From Comamonas sp. (GTDB lineage Bacteria; Pseudomonadota; Gammaproteobacteria; Burkholderiales; Burkholderiaceae_C), in contig NZ_SPEY01000050.1 of NCBI RefSeq assembly GCF_009360615.1, positions 1 through 64,000 of the forward strand: a stretch of 64,000 bases of DNA. The letters run 5' to 3'. Both the position numbers and the translations under genes were made by a program. Numbering within the stretch: the stretch's first letter is position 1; each line of letters starts with the position of its first letter. The notes under the pieces are model-generated. The model searched no databases, had not been told where the DNA came from, and saw only the letters and a list, made by a program, of their open reading frames with translations. Below, piece after piece: positions 40,966 to 53,095 of the stretch.

Positions 40966-41793
40966 ATGACTTTCATCGACATGCTGCGCGACGCGTCCAC
41001 GCGCAATGACTCCATGCTGTGCGTGGGTCTGGACCCTGAACCCAGCCGGTTTCCCGGCGCCATGCAGGGCGATGCGTCCAGGATCTACGACTTCTGTGCA
41101 GCCATCGTTGATGCCACCCATGATCTGGTCAACAGCTTCAAGCCCCAGATCGCCTACTTTGCCGCTCACCGTGCCGAGGACCAGCTCGAAAGGCTGATGG
41201 CGCACATGCGCCGTGTGGCACCCCATGTGCCTGTGATTCTGGATGCCAAACGAGGAGATATCGGCTCCACCGCCGAGCAATACGCCAAGGAGGCCTTCGA
41301 GCGCTATGGCGCCGATGCCGTGACGCTCTCGCCCTTCATGGGCTTCGACTCCATCACCCCCTACCTCAAGTACGAGGGCAAGGGTGCTTTCCTGCTGTGC
41401 CGCACCTCCAACCCCGGAGGGGACGACCTGCAGGCCCAGACCCTGGCCGATGTGCCCGGCAACCCCCATCTGTTCGAGCATGTGGCCAAGCTGGCCCAGG
41501 GTCCCTGGAATACCAACGGCCAGCTCGGCCTGGTGGTGGGAGCAACGCGCCCCAGCGAGATCGAGCGCGTGCGTGCCGTGGCCCCCACGCTGCCATTGCT
41601 GATTCCCGGCGTGGGTGCGCAGGGGGGCGATGCCGTGGCAACCGTCAAGGCCGCACGCATCGGCGGCGGTCCCATCATCATCAACTCCTCGCGCGCCATC
41701 CTGTACGCCGGCCAGGGCGATGACTTCGCCGAGGCTGCACGTGCCGCAGCCATCGCCACGCGCGCCACGCTGCAGGCGGCTGCGCGTAGCTGA
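40966..41793 (+). CDS. pyrF: orotidine 5'-phosphate decarboxylase
   Basis: Last step of UMP synthesis. The 275-residue product starts [23 protein letters not shown] and fits the longer type 2 branch. The catalytic motif is [15 protein letters not shown] near residue 92, with the DxKxxD triad. [16 protein letters not shown] and the phosphate site GVGAQGGD lie near residues 190 and 215. A LysR gene follows 17 bp downstream in the same direction. Confidence 0.96.
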   Translation: MTFIDMLRDASTRNDSMLCVGLDPEPSRFPGAMQGDASRIYDFCAAIVDATHDLVNSFKPQIAYFAAHRAEDQLERLMAHMRRVAPHVPVILDAKRGDIGSTAEQYAKEAFERYGADAVTLSPFMGFDSITPYLKYEGKGAFLLCRTSNPGGDDLQAQTLADVPGNPHLFEHVAKLAQGPWNTNGQLGLVVGATRPSEIERVRAVAPTLPLLIPGVGAQGGDAVATVKAARIGGGPIIINSSRAILYAGQGDDFAEAARAAAIATRATLQAAARS

Positions 41794-41810
41794 GTCAGGG
41801 CGCTCTGGCC

Positions 41811-42719
41811 ATGCAAAGCAAATGGCTGGAAGACTTTCTGCTGCTGGCCCAGGAGCGCAGCTTCACGCGTGCGGCAGAGTTGCGCCATGTCACTCATCCG
41901 GCGTTCGGCCGGCGCATCCGTGCGCTCGAGGCATGGGCCGGGACGCCGCTGATCGAAGCGGGCGGAGGGCCGGTTCGTCTCACTCCGGCCGGCGAAGCCT
42001 TTCGCGACACCGCCGAGCAGATGGTGCGCACCCTGGCCCAGTCGCATGACGAGCTGCAGGCCGTGGCCGGCCGTCAGGCCCATGTGATCACGCTGGCCAC
42101 GGGACGGACGCTGGCGCGCACCATCGTGGCCGACTGGCTGGCGCGCTACGGCAGCGTGCTGCAGTCGGCAGAGATGCGCATCGTCACCCGCACACTCGAC
42201 GAAACCGTGCACATGCTGCAGCGCGGCGAGGTCAGCTTTGCCCTGCTCTACCATCACGCGGCGATCGCCGTGCGGCTGGATGGTCGCCAGTTCAGCTATC
42301 TGACGGTGATGAGCGACAAGCTGGTGCCCGTGGCGCGGGCCGATGCCGAAGGCAAGCCCCTGTTTGCGCTGGCGCAGGCACTGCTGCCCGGCGCCAGCCC
42401 CGTGCCTTATCTGGCTTTCTCGCACAGCATGGCACTGGGGCGACTGGTCGAAGACCATCTGGCCAGCCATCCGCTGTGGCCACGCCTGCGCCGCTGCCTC
42501 GAATGCGATTCGGCGGATGCCAATTACGAGTATGTGCTCAAGGGCCTGGGTGTGGCCTGGATGCCCTGGTCCATGGTGCAGCGCGACTGCCAGGACGGTC
42601 GTCTGGCGCTGGCCGGCGACGGCAGCCTGGATGTGCATTTCGATGTGAGGCTCTACCGGCCCAAGCGCCGCCTGAGCACGGCGGCGGAGCAGTTCTGGAC
42701 CGATATCACCGGTCAGTAA
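41811..42719 (+). CDS. LysR family transcriptional regulator
   Basis: A 302-residue regulator. The N-terminal helix-turn-helix reads MQSKWLEDFLLLAQERSFTRAAELRHVTHPAFGRRIRALE, and the rest is a substrate-binding-like effector domain. It lies just behind pyrF and ~200 bp ahead of a Bug receptor gene in the same direction. A perfect 7-bp inverted repeat at 42841-42860 in that gap has the shape of a LysR box, so the receptor is a plausible target. The effector is unknown. Confidence 0.9.
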   Translation: MQSKWLEDFLLLAQERSFTRAAELRHVTHPAFGRRIRALEAWAGTPLIEAGGGPVRLTPAGEAFRDTAEQMVRTLAQSHDELQAVAGRQAHVITLATGRTLARTIVADWLARYGSVLQSAEMRIVTRTLDETVHMLQRGEVSFALLYHHAAIAVRLDGRQFSYLTVMSDKLVPVARADAEGKPLFALAQALLPGASPVPYLAFSHSMALGRLVEDHLASHPLWPRLRRCLECDSADANYEYVLKGLGVAWMPWSMVQRDCQDGRLALAGDGSLDVHFDVRLYRPKRRLSTAAEQFWTDITGQ

Positions 42720-42840
42720 CTGAGCATTCACTCCGACCTGGCCCTTCGCCAGAATTGAAGTCCTGGCCGCCATCGTGGACATCGGGCGAGGGGGGAGCTG
42801 GATGTCCTCGGTTTCCTCAGAAATATTGTGATGTGCTGAA

Positions 42841-42860
42841 ATGGCACGGAAATGTGCCAT
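42841..42860 (+). promoter_or_regulatory. candidate LysR-type operator upstream of the Bug receptor
   Basis: ATGGCAC-GGAAAT-GTGCCAT is a perfect 7-bp inverted repeat with a T-N11-A core, 64 bases before the receptor start. The gene immediately upstream is a LysR regulator. Confidence 0.45.
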
Positions 42861-42923
42861 ATCGGCATTAAAAGGTTTTCTCCGTATTCGGACAATCGAC
42901 CCATACAGATTCGGAATAGTTTC

Positions 42924-43907
42924 ATGCAGAACACAAACATCCTCCGCCGCACCGCCATCGCCGCGGGCCTGCTGCTGGGCGCTGCCGTGGCAGTGCCGGC
43001 CATCGCCGCCGACAACTATCCCAGCAAGGCCATCACCATGGTCGTGGGCTACCCGGCAGGCGGCAGCACCGACCTGGTGGGACGTCTGGTCGCCGATGGC
43101 CTGGCCAAGCAGCTGGGCCAGCCCGTGGTGGTGGAAAACCTGGGCGGTGCCGGTGGTGCCATCGGTGCGCAAAAAGTGGCCAAGGCGCCTGCTGACGGTT
43201 ACACCATCATGGTGGGTGCCAACAATGAGCTGGCGATTGCCAGGCTCATCAACAAGGCCGTGAAGTACAACATCGGCGATTTCACACCCATCGGTCTGGT
43301 GGGCTCGCAGCCCATGGTGCTGGTCGCATCGCACAAGGCCGGCGTGAAGAATGCGGCCGAGTTCGTCAGCCTGGTGTCCAAGAACCCGGACAAGTTCAGC
43401 TATGGCAGCTCCGGCGTGGGCACGGCGCTGCACCTGGCCGGGGAGCTGGTCAAGGAGCAGGGCAAGCTGCACATGACCCATGTGCCTTACAAGGGCGTCG
43501 CTCCGCTGACCACCGACCTGGTAGGCAACAACATCGAGTTCGGTGTGTTCGTGCTGTCCTCGGGCCTGCCCCATATCAAGGCCGGCAAGGTCGTGGCCCT
43601 GGGTACGACCGAGGCCAAGCGCTCGGCCATCACCCCCGATATTCCGGCACTGTCCGAGCTGCCCCAGTTCAAGAACGTGGACATCAACAGCTGGTTTGCG
43701 TTGATGGCGCCCAAGGGACTGCCCGCCCCCATTGCCGCCAAGCTGAAGAAGGCGCTGGAAGAGACCATGGCTTCGCCCGAGTTCCGCAAGAAGATGGAAG
43801 AGACCGGCAATGTGGTGGCCGATCCCAAGGTGGATGCCGGCAAGTACATCAACACCGAAATTGCCAAGTACTCCAAGATCGTGCAGTTCGCACATATCGA
43901 GAACTGA
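42924..43907 (+). CDS. Bug-type tripartite tricarboxylate receptor, second copy
   Basis: Periplasmic solute receptor, 327 residues. The start at 42924 (MQNTNILRRTAIAAGLLLG) leads into a signal peptide ending AIAAD. ITMVVGYPAGGSTDLVGR and GGAGGAIGAQKVAKA are the typical ligand-binding motifs. There are no membrane subunit genes nearby. An upstream LysR gene and a palindrome suggest inducible expression. A strong terminator follows. The ligand is unknown. Confidence 0.93.
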   Translation: MQNTNILRRTAIAAGLLLGAAVAVPAIAADNYPSKAITMVVGYPAGGSTDLVGRLVADGLAKQLGQPVVVENLGGAGGAIGAQKVAKAPADGYTIMVGANNELAIARLINKAVKYNIGDFTPIGLVGSQPMVLVASHKAGVKNAAEFVSLVSKNPDKFSYGSSGVGTALHLAGELVKEQGKLHMTHVPYKGVAPLTTDLVGNNIEFGVFVLSSGLPHIKAGKVVALGTTEAKRSAITPDIPALSELPQFKNVDINSWFALMAPKGLPAPIAAKLKKALEETMASPEFRKKMEETGNVVADPKVDAGKYINTEIAKYSKIVQFAHIEN

Positions 43908-43947
43908 TCTTGCGTGGACTCGTGGTGAACTGAGGTCGCCTCGGTTG

Positions 43948-43986
43948 GAAAACGGCTTGTGCCTCCGGGGCACAGGCCGTTTTTGT
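43948..43986 (+). terminator. intrinsic terminator after the Bug receptor
   Basis: AAAACGGC-TTGTGCC pairs with GGCACAG-GCCGTTTT over the five-base loop TCCGG, then T-run. Confidence 0.9.
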
Positions 43987-44010
43987 TTTATCTGCTGATT
44001 GCAGGACAGA

Positions 44011-44645
44011 GGGCGGGTCTCGGCCCGCCTTGCCGACTTACTTTCTTGCTGGTGCAAGAACGTAAGCAAAGAACACCGCCCCTGCTGCCCACGCCCCCTC
44101 CGCTACGCTACGGGGTAACCTGCGCTGTCAACCTCTTGTGGCTGTACGGCAGAACTCACTTCGAGCTTCCCTCTGCGCTCAAACACGTTGCCGTAAAAGT
44201 GATGACGATGCAGTTGCACTCTACGGTGCAAATGCGCGCCACAAGAGGCAACCGTCGCAGGCGTGGGTACAAGGGGCAATACCGAATGCGGGCTAGCTTC
44301 TTTGAAAAATTAATAGCTGTTACCGCAATGCAGATAAGCGTTAGAGTGGCTCTGGCAGGCTGTTTGCTCCCGCATCCACCCGTGTGTCTGCGCCTGCGGC
44401 ACGTGGTTCAGGCTGTGGGCATTGGCACCGAAGAGTGCCAATGCATCGTGCGCTGATTTGCCGCCGTTTGTTTGAGCGCAGCGGCTACGCCGCGCAGCGA
44501 GTTGGGCGGCACCGCAGACTGCATGGCGTGACGCAGGCTTGCCCGGAGCGAAGCGCAGGGACGCAGACAGTCAGGACGTGTTCTTTTGCCTTCTTTTCTT
44601 GCACGAGCAAGAAAAGAAGGGCGGCCGGCGGGCCGAGAACCGTCC
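44011..44645. mobile_element. ~635-bp non-coding element with inverted hairpin termini
   Basis: GGGTCTCGGCCCGCC at 44015-44029 is mirrored by GGCGGGCCGAGAACC at 44627-44641 (14 of 15 positions). Just inside each end is a further hairpin: CTTACTTTCTTGC..GCAAGAACGTAAG on the left, CCTTCTTTTCTTGC..GCAAGAAAAGAAGG on the right. No gene is readable inside; the longest frames have no motif. The layout resembles a MITE or a known class of long intergenic repeats in Burkholderiales and Xanthomonadales, as I recall it. It also contains a stretch resembling family B (about 44309-44326). Confidence 0.6.
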
Positions 44646-44706
44646 TCAGTACGGGAATCAGGCAAAAATCAGGCTATAGCCCCAACTCATCAAGCGCTGC
44701 CCGCCA

Positions 44707-45879
44707 TCAATCCTGATGCACTCGCTGGCACCGCGCAGGCGACACTGCCCCCACATTCACCTTCTGCGCGGCGAGCGCCGCATCCAGCGTTTCCCCGAGC
44801 AGCAGATTGCGCGCCAGCAGGCTGTAGCCGGCGGCGCTCTGGATGCCGTAGCCGCCCTGGGCGGCAACCCAGAAGAAGCCCGGCACGGGCGTGGGCGATG
44901 CGTCCCAGCCGATCACCAGCTCGCCATCGGCGACAAAGCTGCGCAGGCCGGCCCAGGTATGCGAGGGGCGGCGGATTTGCAGCGTGGTGGCTTCCTCGAT
45001 GTGATAGATGCCGGTGGCAATGTCCAGCTCTTCGGGCACGACATCGTGCGGTGCCACGGGGTCTGCATTGGCGGGTGAGCCCAGCAACTGGCCGGCGTCG
45101 GGCTTGATGTACCAGTTTTCGTCGGCGCTGATGATGGCGGGCCATTGCGTGGCGTCCATACCTTCGGGGGCCGGGAAGGTGAAGGCGCTGCGGCGTTTCG
45201 GGGTGATGCCGATGGGAGCCGCTCCCACCATCGCGGCCACGACATCCACCCAGGCCCCGGCGGCGTTGACGATGACCCTGGCACGAATGCTACGGCCCTG
45301 GGGCAATGCGACATGCCAGCAATCGCCGACCCGGGTGATGGCCTGGACTTCGGCGTTGCACCACAGGTCGCCGCCACGCTGGCGCAGGCCGCGGATATAG
45401 CCCTGGTGCAGGCCGTGCACATCGATGTCGCGCGCGCCGGCGTCCAGAAAGCCGTCCACCAGCACCTCGGTGTCGAGCACCGGGACCAGGGCCTTGAGCT
45501 GCTCGGCGTTCAGGCGACGGGCACCAGGGGAGTGAACCAGGGCCTCGGCATAGGCGGCATCCACGAGATCCCGTTGGCCGGCCGTGCCCACATAGAGCAC
45601 GCCGCGCGGCGTGAGGAGGGGGGCTTCGGCGAAGCCGACCGGCGGCGCATCGTAGAAGGCGCGGCTGGCGCGGGTCAGGGCCTGCACCTGGGCGGGGCCG
45701 TAATGCTCTTCAAACAGTGCAGCCGAGCGGCCGGTGGTGTGATAGCCGGGCTGGGATTCGCGCTCCAGCACCAGCACGGAAGGCGGCGAGATCCCCCCCG
45801 ACTGGGCCAGCTGCCAGGCGGCGGAGGCTCCGGCCATGCCGGCCCCTACGATGACGAAATCCCAGACATCTTTCTGCAT
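44707..45879 (-). CDS. FAD-dependent D-amino acid dehydrogenase, DauA-like
   Basis: A 390-residue flavoprotein of the DAO family. The nucleotide motif is FVIVGAGMAGASAAWQLAQ, followed by LERESQPGYHTTGRSAALFEEHYG. The later LGSPANADPVAPHDVVPEELDIATG and HTWAGLRSFVADGELVIGWD, and FWVAAQGGYGIQ at the C-terminal end, match what I recall of Pseudomonas DauA (D-arginine dehydrogenase). It probably oxidises a basic D-amino acid. The nearby non-coding element lies downstream of its stop. Confidence 0.85.
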   Translation of the reverse strand: MQKDVWDFVIVGAGMAGASAAWQLAQSGGISPPSVLVLERESQPGYHTTGRSAALFEEHYGPAQVQALTRASRAFYDAPPVGFAEAPLLTPRGVLYVGTAGQRDLVDAAYAEALVHSPGARRLNAEQLKALVPVLDTEVLVDGFLDAGARDIDVHGLHQGYIRGLRQRGGDLWCNAEVQAITRVGDCWHVALPQGRSIRARVIVNAAGAWVDVVAAMVGAAPIGITPKRRSAFTFPAPEGMDATQWPAIISADENWYIKPDAGQLLGSPANADPVAPHDVVPEELDIATGIYHIEEATTLQIRRPSHTWAGLRSFVADGELVIGWDASPTPVPGFFWVAAQGGYGIQSAAGYSLLARNLLLGETLDAALAAQKVNVGAVSPARCQRVHQD

Positions 45880-45933
45880 TGCTTTTCTCCTCAGTATCGC
45901 CGGTCGTGGCCCTGCATGGCTGGCTGTGCTTGG

Positions 45934-49002
<3,069 letters not shown>

Positions 49003-49065
49003 GGGCGCTCCAGACGGGGAAAACTCTCCATGATAGTCAGACGGGCTTGGGTGTGACCAGATGAT

Positions 49066-49132
49066 CCAGGTTCACGGACAATCTACGGTTTTATTTCCTC
49101 TCTTTTGCCCGGCGGTGATTTAGTGAACCTGG
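49066..49132. repeat. perfect 10-bp inverted repeat in the uvrA/MFS divergent region
   Basis: CCAGGTTCAC at 49066-49075 and GTGAACCTGG at 49123-49132, with 47 bases between. The spacing could let a dimer bind both arms or allow looping. No function is known to me. Confidence 0.45.
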
Positions 49133-49165
49133 GCATGAGACGATGACTCTTGGCAAAATCTGAGC

Positions 49166-50401
49166 GTGAAAAAAATCAATACCTCCCCGAGCGCGGGCAC
49201 GCAGGGCACGGACAAATCCTCCACCACCATGACTTCCCAGGAACGCCGCTCCAGCGGGGCCCTGGCGCTGATCTTTGCGCTGCGCATGCTGGGCCTGTTC
49301 CTCGTGCTGCCCGTCTTCATGCTGGAGGCGCGCAAATACCCGGGCGGTGACGATCCGGCCATGATCGGCCTGGCCATGGGGCTGTATGGCTTGACCCAGG
49401 CCCTGTTCCAGTTGCCCATCGGCCTGGCCTCCGACCGTATCGGTCGCAAGCCGGTCATTGTCGCCGGCCTGCTGGTGTTTGCGGCGGGCAGCCTGATTGC
49501 AGCCACGGCCGATTCACTGACCGGCCTCATGGTGGGGCGTGCCATTCAGGGGGCCGGCGCGGTGTCTGCGGCGGTCACGGCCTTGCTGGCCGATCTGACG
49601 CGCGACGGCGTGCGTACGAAGGCTATGGCCCTGGTCGGCGGCAGCATCGGCCTGATGTTTGCGCTGGCGCTGGTGCTGGCACCGCTGCTCAACGCCTGGA
49701 TCGGCCTGTCCGGCATCTTCGGTTTGACCGGTGCGCTGGCGCTGGCGGGCATTGCCGTGGTGCTGTGGGTGGTACCGCCCGAACCCAGGAAGCATGCCGA
49801 TGCGCCCAAGGGCCGCTTCGGCGAGCTGCTGGGCCAGTCCGATCTGCTGCGCCTGAACTTCGGCGTTTTCATTCTGCATACCGTGCAGATGTCCATGTGG
49901 GTGGCCGTGCCGGCCATGCTGGTGCAGGCCGGTCTGGCCAAGGAGCAGCACTGGCACATCTATCTGCCGGCCGTGCTGCTGTCCTTTGCGGCCATGGGCC
50001 TGCTGTTTTCCATGGAACGCAAGGGCAGGCTGCGCACGGCCTTGCTGGGGGCCATCGGCCTGGTGCTGCTCGTTCAGATCGGTCTGGGCATGCTGGCTGC
50101 CAGCGGCACCATTGCGACGATCTGGTGCATGGCGCTGCTGATGTTCCTGTTCTTCTGCGGCTTCAACGCGCTGGAAGCCACCCAGCCCAGCCTGGTCTCG
50201 CGCATGGCACCGACGCCGTTGCGCGGCACCGCCTTGGGGGCCTACAACACACTGCAGTCGCTGGGCCTGTTTGCCGGCGGCGCTGTCGGCGGTGCCGTCG
50301 CCAAATTTGCCGGAGTGCCGGGCCTGTTCGCCATGACGTCGGTGCTGGTGGCCCTGTGGCTGATCGTGACCTGGCCATTGCGCCCGGTGGGCCGTCACTG
50401 A
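49166..50401 (+). CDS. MFS transporter (drug or sugar efflux type)
   Basis: A 411-residue twelve-helix transporter. The MFS motif A is LPIGLASDRIGRKPVIV near residue 95. A GTG start at 49166 is taken here; an in-frame ATG at 49229 (MTSQERRSSG) is a good alternative, and neither has a strong ribosome-binding site. It is divergent from uvrA and is followed by ssb ~260 bp later. uvrA-MFS-ssb is a common arrangement in this order. The substrate is unknown. Confidence 0.88.
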   Translation: MKKINTSPSAGTQGTDKSSTTMTSQERRSSGALALIFALRMLGLFLVLPVFMLEARKYPGGDDPAMIGLAMGLYGLTQALFQLPIGLASDRIGRKPVIVAGLLVFAAGSLIAATADSLTGLMVGRAIQGAGAVSAAVTALLADLTRDGVRTKAMALVGGSIGLMFALALVLAPLLNAWIGLSGIFGLTGALALAGIAVVLWVVPPEPRKHADAPKGRFGELLGQSDLLRLNFGVFILHTVQMSMWVAVPAMLVQAGLAKEQHWHIYLPAVLLSFAAMGLLFSMERKGRLRTALLGAIGLVLLVQIGLGMLAASGTIATIWCMALLMFLFFCGFNALEATQPSLVSRMAPTPLRGTALGAYNTLQSLGLFAGGAVGGAVAKFAGVPGLFAMTSVLVALWLIVTWPLRPVGRH

Positions 50402-50411
50402 CTTACAGCAA

Positions 50412-50496
50412 CACCCCCTGAGGCGCTGTGCGCCTTCCCCCTCTCTGCTGCGCGGAGGGGGACGCAGCCCTCGCAGCGGGGCTGCCCTTGCTCGGC
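50412..50496 (+). repeat. dispersed GC-rich repeat, family A, copy 4
   Basis: Begins CCCCCTGAGGCGCTGTGCGCC, has a C5..G5 inverted pair around CTCTCTGCTGCGCGG, and ends GCCCTTGCTCGGC. It starts ~11 bases after the MFS stop codon. Confidence 0.7.
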
Positions 50497-50659
50497 TGCT
50501 CGCGCGCAGTGGCCCCTTTTCTGCTGGGGCACCATGTATCGCCGTGATGGGATATAGGGCAATCCCGTGCTCGTTATGGCTGGCTTGGGGCAGAATACGA
50601 GGCTCATTGGTTCGGGACCTTTCGTGATTGCCCGTGCCACTTTTTGAAAAGGTATCTCT

Positions 50660-51208
50660 ATGGCATCCGTCAACAAAGTCATCATCGTCGGCAATCTGGG
50701 TCGTGACCCCGAAATGCGTACCTTCCCCAGCGGCGATCAGGTGGCCAATGTGACCATCGCCACCACGGACCGCTGGCGCGACAAGAACACCGGTGAAAAC
50801 CGCGAAGCCACCGAATGGCACCGCGTGGTCTTCAACGGCAAGCTGGCCGAAATCGTGGGGCAGTATCTGCGCAAGGGCAGCCAGGTCTATGTGGAAGGCA
50901 GCCTGCGCACCCGCAAATGGACCGATCAGGCCTCCGGTCAGGAGCGCTACGCGACCGAAATCCGCGCCGACAGCATGCAGATGCTGGGCAGCCGCCAGGG
51001 CGGCGGTCAGCAGCAAGGTGGCTACGGCAGCGACGATGGTTACGGTGAAAGCAGCTATCAGGCACCCAGCCGTCCGGCTCCCGCGCCCATGCAGCAACGC
51101 CCCGCACCGGCCCCGATGCAGCAGCGTTCTGCGCCCGCACCCATGGCGCCTCCTCCCCAGCGAGCGGCCTCGGGCTTTGACGATATGGATGACGACATCC
51201 CGTTCTAA
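50660..51208 (+). CDS. ssb: single-stranded DNA-binding protein
   Basis: Coats single-stranded DNA and recruits partners through its tail. The 182-residue product starts [20 protein letters not shown], with the OB-fold over about 110 residues. A glutamine/glycine/proline-rich linker holds a short repeat ([23 protein letters not shown]). The acidic tip ends DDMDDDIPF, the partner-binding motif. AAAGG sits 7 bases before the ATG. It lies close to uvrA, as in many bacteria. Confidence 0.97.
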   Translation: MASVNKVIIVGNLGRDPEMRTFPSGDQVANVTIATTDRWRDKNTGENREATEWHRVVFNGKLAEIVGQYLRKGSQVYVEGSLRTRKWTDQASGQERYATEIRADSMQMLGSRQGGGQQQGGYGSDDGYGESSYQAPSRPAPAPMQQRPAPAPMQQRSAPAPMAPPPQRAASGFDDMDDDIPF

Positions 51209-51255
51209 ATCACGGAAAGCGGCAGCTGTCGCTTTCCACGGTTCTGTGTTCTGTG

Positions 51256-51286
51256 AAGCCCGCGCCATTGGAGCGCGGGCTTTTCT
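51256..51286 (+). terminator. intrinsic terminator after ssb; rest of 314-bp gap empty
   Basis: AAGCCCGCGC at 51256-51265 and GCGCGGGCTT at 51273-51282 with a seven-base loop, followed by TTC. The remaining bases to 51522 hold no gene; they should contain the promoter of the FHA gene. Confidence 0.88.
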
Positions 51287-51522
51287 TATGTGGCGCTTGC
51301 GCGCGCCGGGGCGATTCCGGGGATATTGCAGGCGGATGGCGGCCGGGTTGAAAATTTCAATGGGATGGCCGGCTTCATCGAATTAGTGAAATAAGATGCG
51401 GCATGCAAGGGCGTTTCATCCAGTTACGATTCGGAGTGAAGCGCTGAATCACATACGCGGGTGCGAGTGATCCCAGCCAGTGCAGCCAAGCGGGACTTGG
51501 CGTTTCCTCAGGAGCTTCGAGC

Positions 51523-52239
51523 ATGCCGACTTTGGTCATCTCAATCGACGGCGCCGTCATCAAGGAAGTGCAGCTCACCAAGGAGCGCACGACCCTGGGT
51601 CGTCGTCCCTATAACGACATCGTGATCGAGAATCTGGCGGTCAGCGGCGAGCATGCCGTGCTCACCATCGCTGGCGGCAAAGTCAGCATCGAAGACCTGC
51701 GCAGCACCAACGGCACCTATGTCAATGGCCGTGCCATCCAGAAGCAGGACCTGCTGAATGGCGACCTGCTGGACATCGGGCGCTACAAAATCCGCTTTCT
51801 CGACACCGTGATCGCCGATACGAACACGGCGTCTGCCCAGGGTGGCAAAAAATCGCTGGCGCATATTTCGGAACAGGCAGACAGCGGCCACGCCAAACTG
51901 GCCAGTCCGTCAGGGTTTGGCGAAATCTCCAGCTTCAGCTCCACCATCCAGGGCGCGCTGGCCGCGCTGCCCGAGCGCCACGCCGTGATCCGCATGCTCA
52001 CCGGCAGCCTGGCAGGCAAGGAAATCCCCCTCTACAAGGTCGTCACCACCCTGGGCAAGCCCGGTGTGGCCATCGCTTCCATTACCCAGAAGCCTCATGG
52101 TTTCGTGCTCACCCAGCTCGAAGGTGCCAGCCAAGACCTCAGGCTCAACGGTCAGGTGGTCGGGCCGCTGTCCGTGCCCCTGCTCAATGGCGATACGGTG
52201 GAGCTGGCCGGCAGCTCCATGCGGTTTGTCGTCGAGTGA
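51523..52239 (+). CDS. FHA-domain protein
   Basis: A 238-residue protein. The N-terminal FHA domain is canonical: TLGRRPYNDIVIENLAVSGEHA near residue 25 and RSTNGTYVNG near residue 60, so phosphothreonine-peptide binding is likely. The C-terminal half (ITQKPHGFVLTQLEG.. then LNGQVVGPLSVPLLNGDTVELAG) looks like a second, degenerate FHA-like fold. GGAG lies 8 bases before the ATG. It sits ahead of a type IV pilin gene. Its partner is unknown. Confidence 0.88.
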   Translation: MPTLVISIDGAVIKEVQLTKERTTLGRRPYNDIVIENLAVSGEHAVLTIAGGKVSIEDLRSTNGTYVNGRAIQKQDLLNGDLLDIGRYKIRFLDTVIADTNTASAQGGKKSLAHISEQADSGHAKLASPSGFGEISSFSSTIQGALAALPERHAVIRMLTGSLAGKEIPLYKVVTTLGKPGVAIASITQKPHGFVLTQLEGASQDLRLNGQVVGPLSVPLLNGDTVELAGSSMRFVVE

Positions 52240-52267
52240 CTGGCTGCCTTGACGGGCGTTAAGCGTC

Positions 52268-52281
52268 TGACAAATTTGTCA
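52268..52281 (+). promoter_or_regulatory. 14-bp perfect palindrome upstream of the pilin promoter
   Basis: TGACAAATTTGTCA lies ~95 bp before the sigma-54 promoter, the normal distance for an enhancer-binding activator such as PilR. A second inverted pair, CCAAT-TGCG-ATTGG, follows at 52282-52295. Confidence 0.5.
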
Positions 52282-52375
52282 CCAATTGCGATTGGATTAT
52301 CAAAATTGTTACTCAAACTCGCCTGAATGTTGCCAAACGTGTCGTCTTGGATATGACCTGCCTTTGCCAAATTGT

Positions 52376-52391
52376 TGGCATGCAGCTTGCT
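52376..52391 (+). promoter_or_regulatory. sigma-54 promoter of the pilin gene
   Basis: TGGCATGCAGCTTGCT matches the -24/-12 consensus TGGCAYRNNNNTTGCW in every fixed position. It lies 37 bases before the pilin start. PilA genes in many bacteria use sigma-54 with PilR. Confidence 0.85.
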
Positions 52392-52427
52392 TGATACCTT
52401 GGGTCTCATCCAACTAGGGAGTTTGAA

Positions 52428-53024
52428 GTGAAGCGTTCCATTCAAAAGGGTTTTACCCTGATCGAACTGATGATCGTTGTGGCGATCGTCGGTATTCTGG
52501 CTGCTGTGGCTCTGCCCGCTTATCAGGATTACACAAAGCGCGCACGCGTTTCCGAAGGTCTGGTGCAGGCCGGCGCCGCCAAGCAAAATGTGGCCGATAT
52601 TCTGTCCAAGGGCGCTGTAGCTGCCGATCCTCAAGGTTATGGCTCCGGCTATGTGCCCCCTACCCTGTCGGACAATGTTCTGGGCCCACTGGTTGCGCCC
52701 AATCCTGCCGTTTATGACAATGCCGCTGCCGCTATCCAAAGCGGTATCCGTATCGACCCTGTGACCGGACAGATCACCATTCCTTACAGCACTCGAGTCG
52801 AGCCTGCTGCAAGCAATCTCTTGAGCGTGGTTCCTTACCTGGGTGCAGCCAACGGCCAGGCGGAAGTCAATCTGCCCAATGGTACTGCTGCCTTCACTCC
52901 CCCTGCGGATGCAATCAAGTGGAAGTGCCGAGCTGCTGGTGCCACCTCTCCCTTCGCTGCTGCTGTTGTGGTTCCGACTCCCGCAACTCTGCCTCAAAAG
53001 CTGGCTCCTGCCGAGTGCCGTTAA
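52428..53024 (+). CDS. pilA: type IV pilin
   Basis: Major pilin precursor of ~198 residues. After a short leader (MKRSIQKG) the prepilin peptidase cleaves before [16 protein letters not shown], with the conserved Glu at mature position 5. The N-terminal hydrophobic helix continues to about residue 30. The C-terminal half is variable, with a cysteine pair (KWKCRAAG and PAECR) that probably closes the D-loop. A sigma-54 promoter lies 37 bp upstream. The 3' end is followed by a terminator and then the TfpZ-type accessory gene. Confidence 0.95.
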   Translation: MKRSIQKGFTLIELMIVVAIVGILAAVALPAYQDYTKRARVSEGLVQAGAAKQNVADILSKGAVAADPQGYGSGYVPPTLSDNVLGPLVAPNPAVYDNAAAAIQSGIRIDPVTGQITIPYSTRVEPAASNLLSVVPYLGAANGQAEVNLPNGTAAFTPPADAIKWKCRAAGATSPFAAAVVVPTPATLPQKLAPAECR

Positions 53025-53047
53025 TATCTCAGTCATGTTGAGAAAAT

Positions 53048-53072
53048 AAAGAGCGCCTTCGGCGCTCTTTTT
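53048..53072 (+). terminator. intrinsic terminator after the pilin gene
   Basis: AAAGAGCGCC at 53048-53057 and GGCGCTCTTT at 53061-53070 with a three-base loop TTC, then T. It separates the highly expressed pilin from its accessory gene. Confidence 0.92.
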
Positions 53073-53095
53073 ACTTTATTGAAATGCATGTCAAC

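Noticed and set aside
49003-49165. LexA box for uvrA
   Set aside because: No CTGT-N8-ACAG match with at most one mismatch found by eye in the gap.
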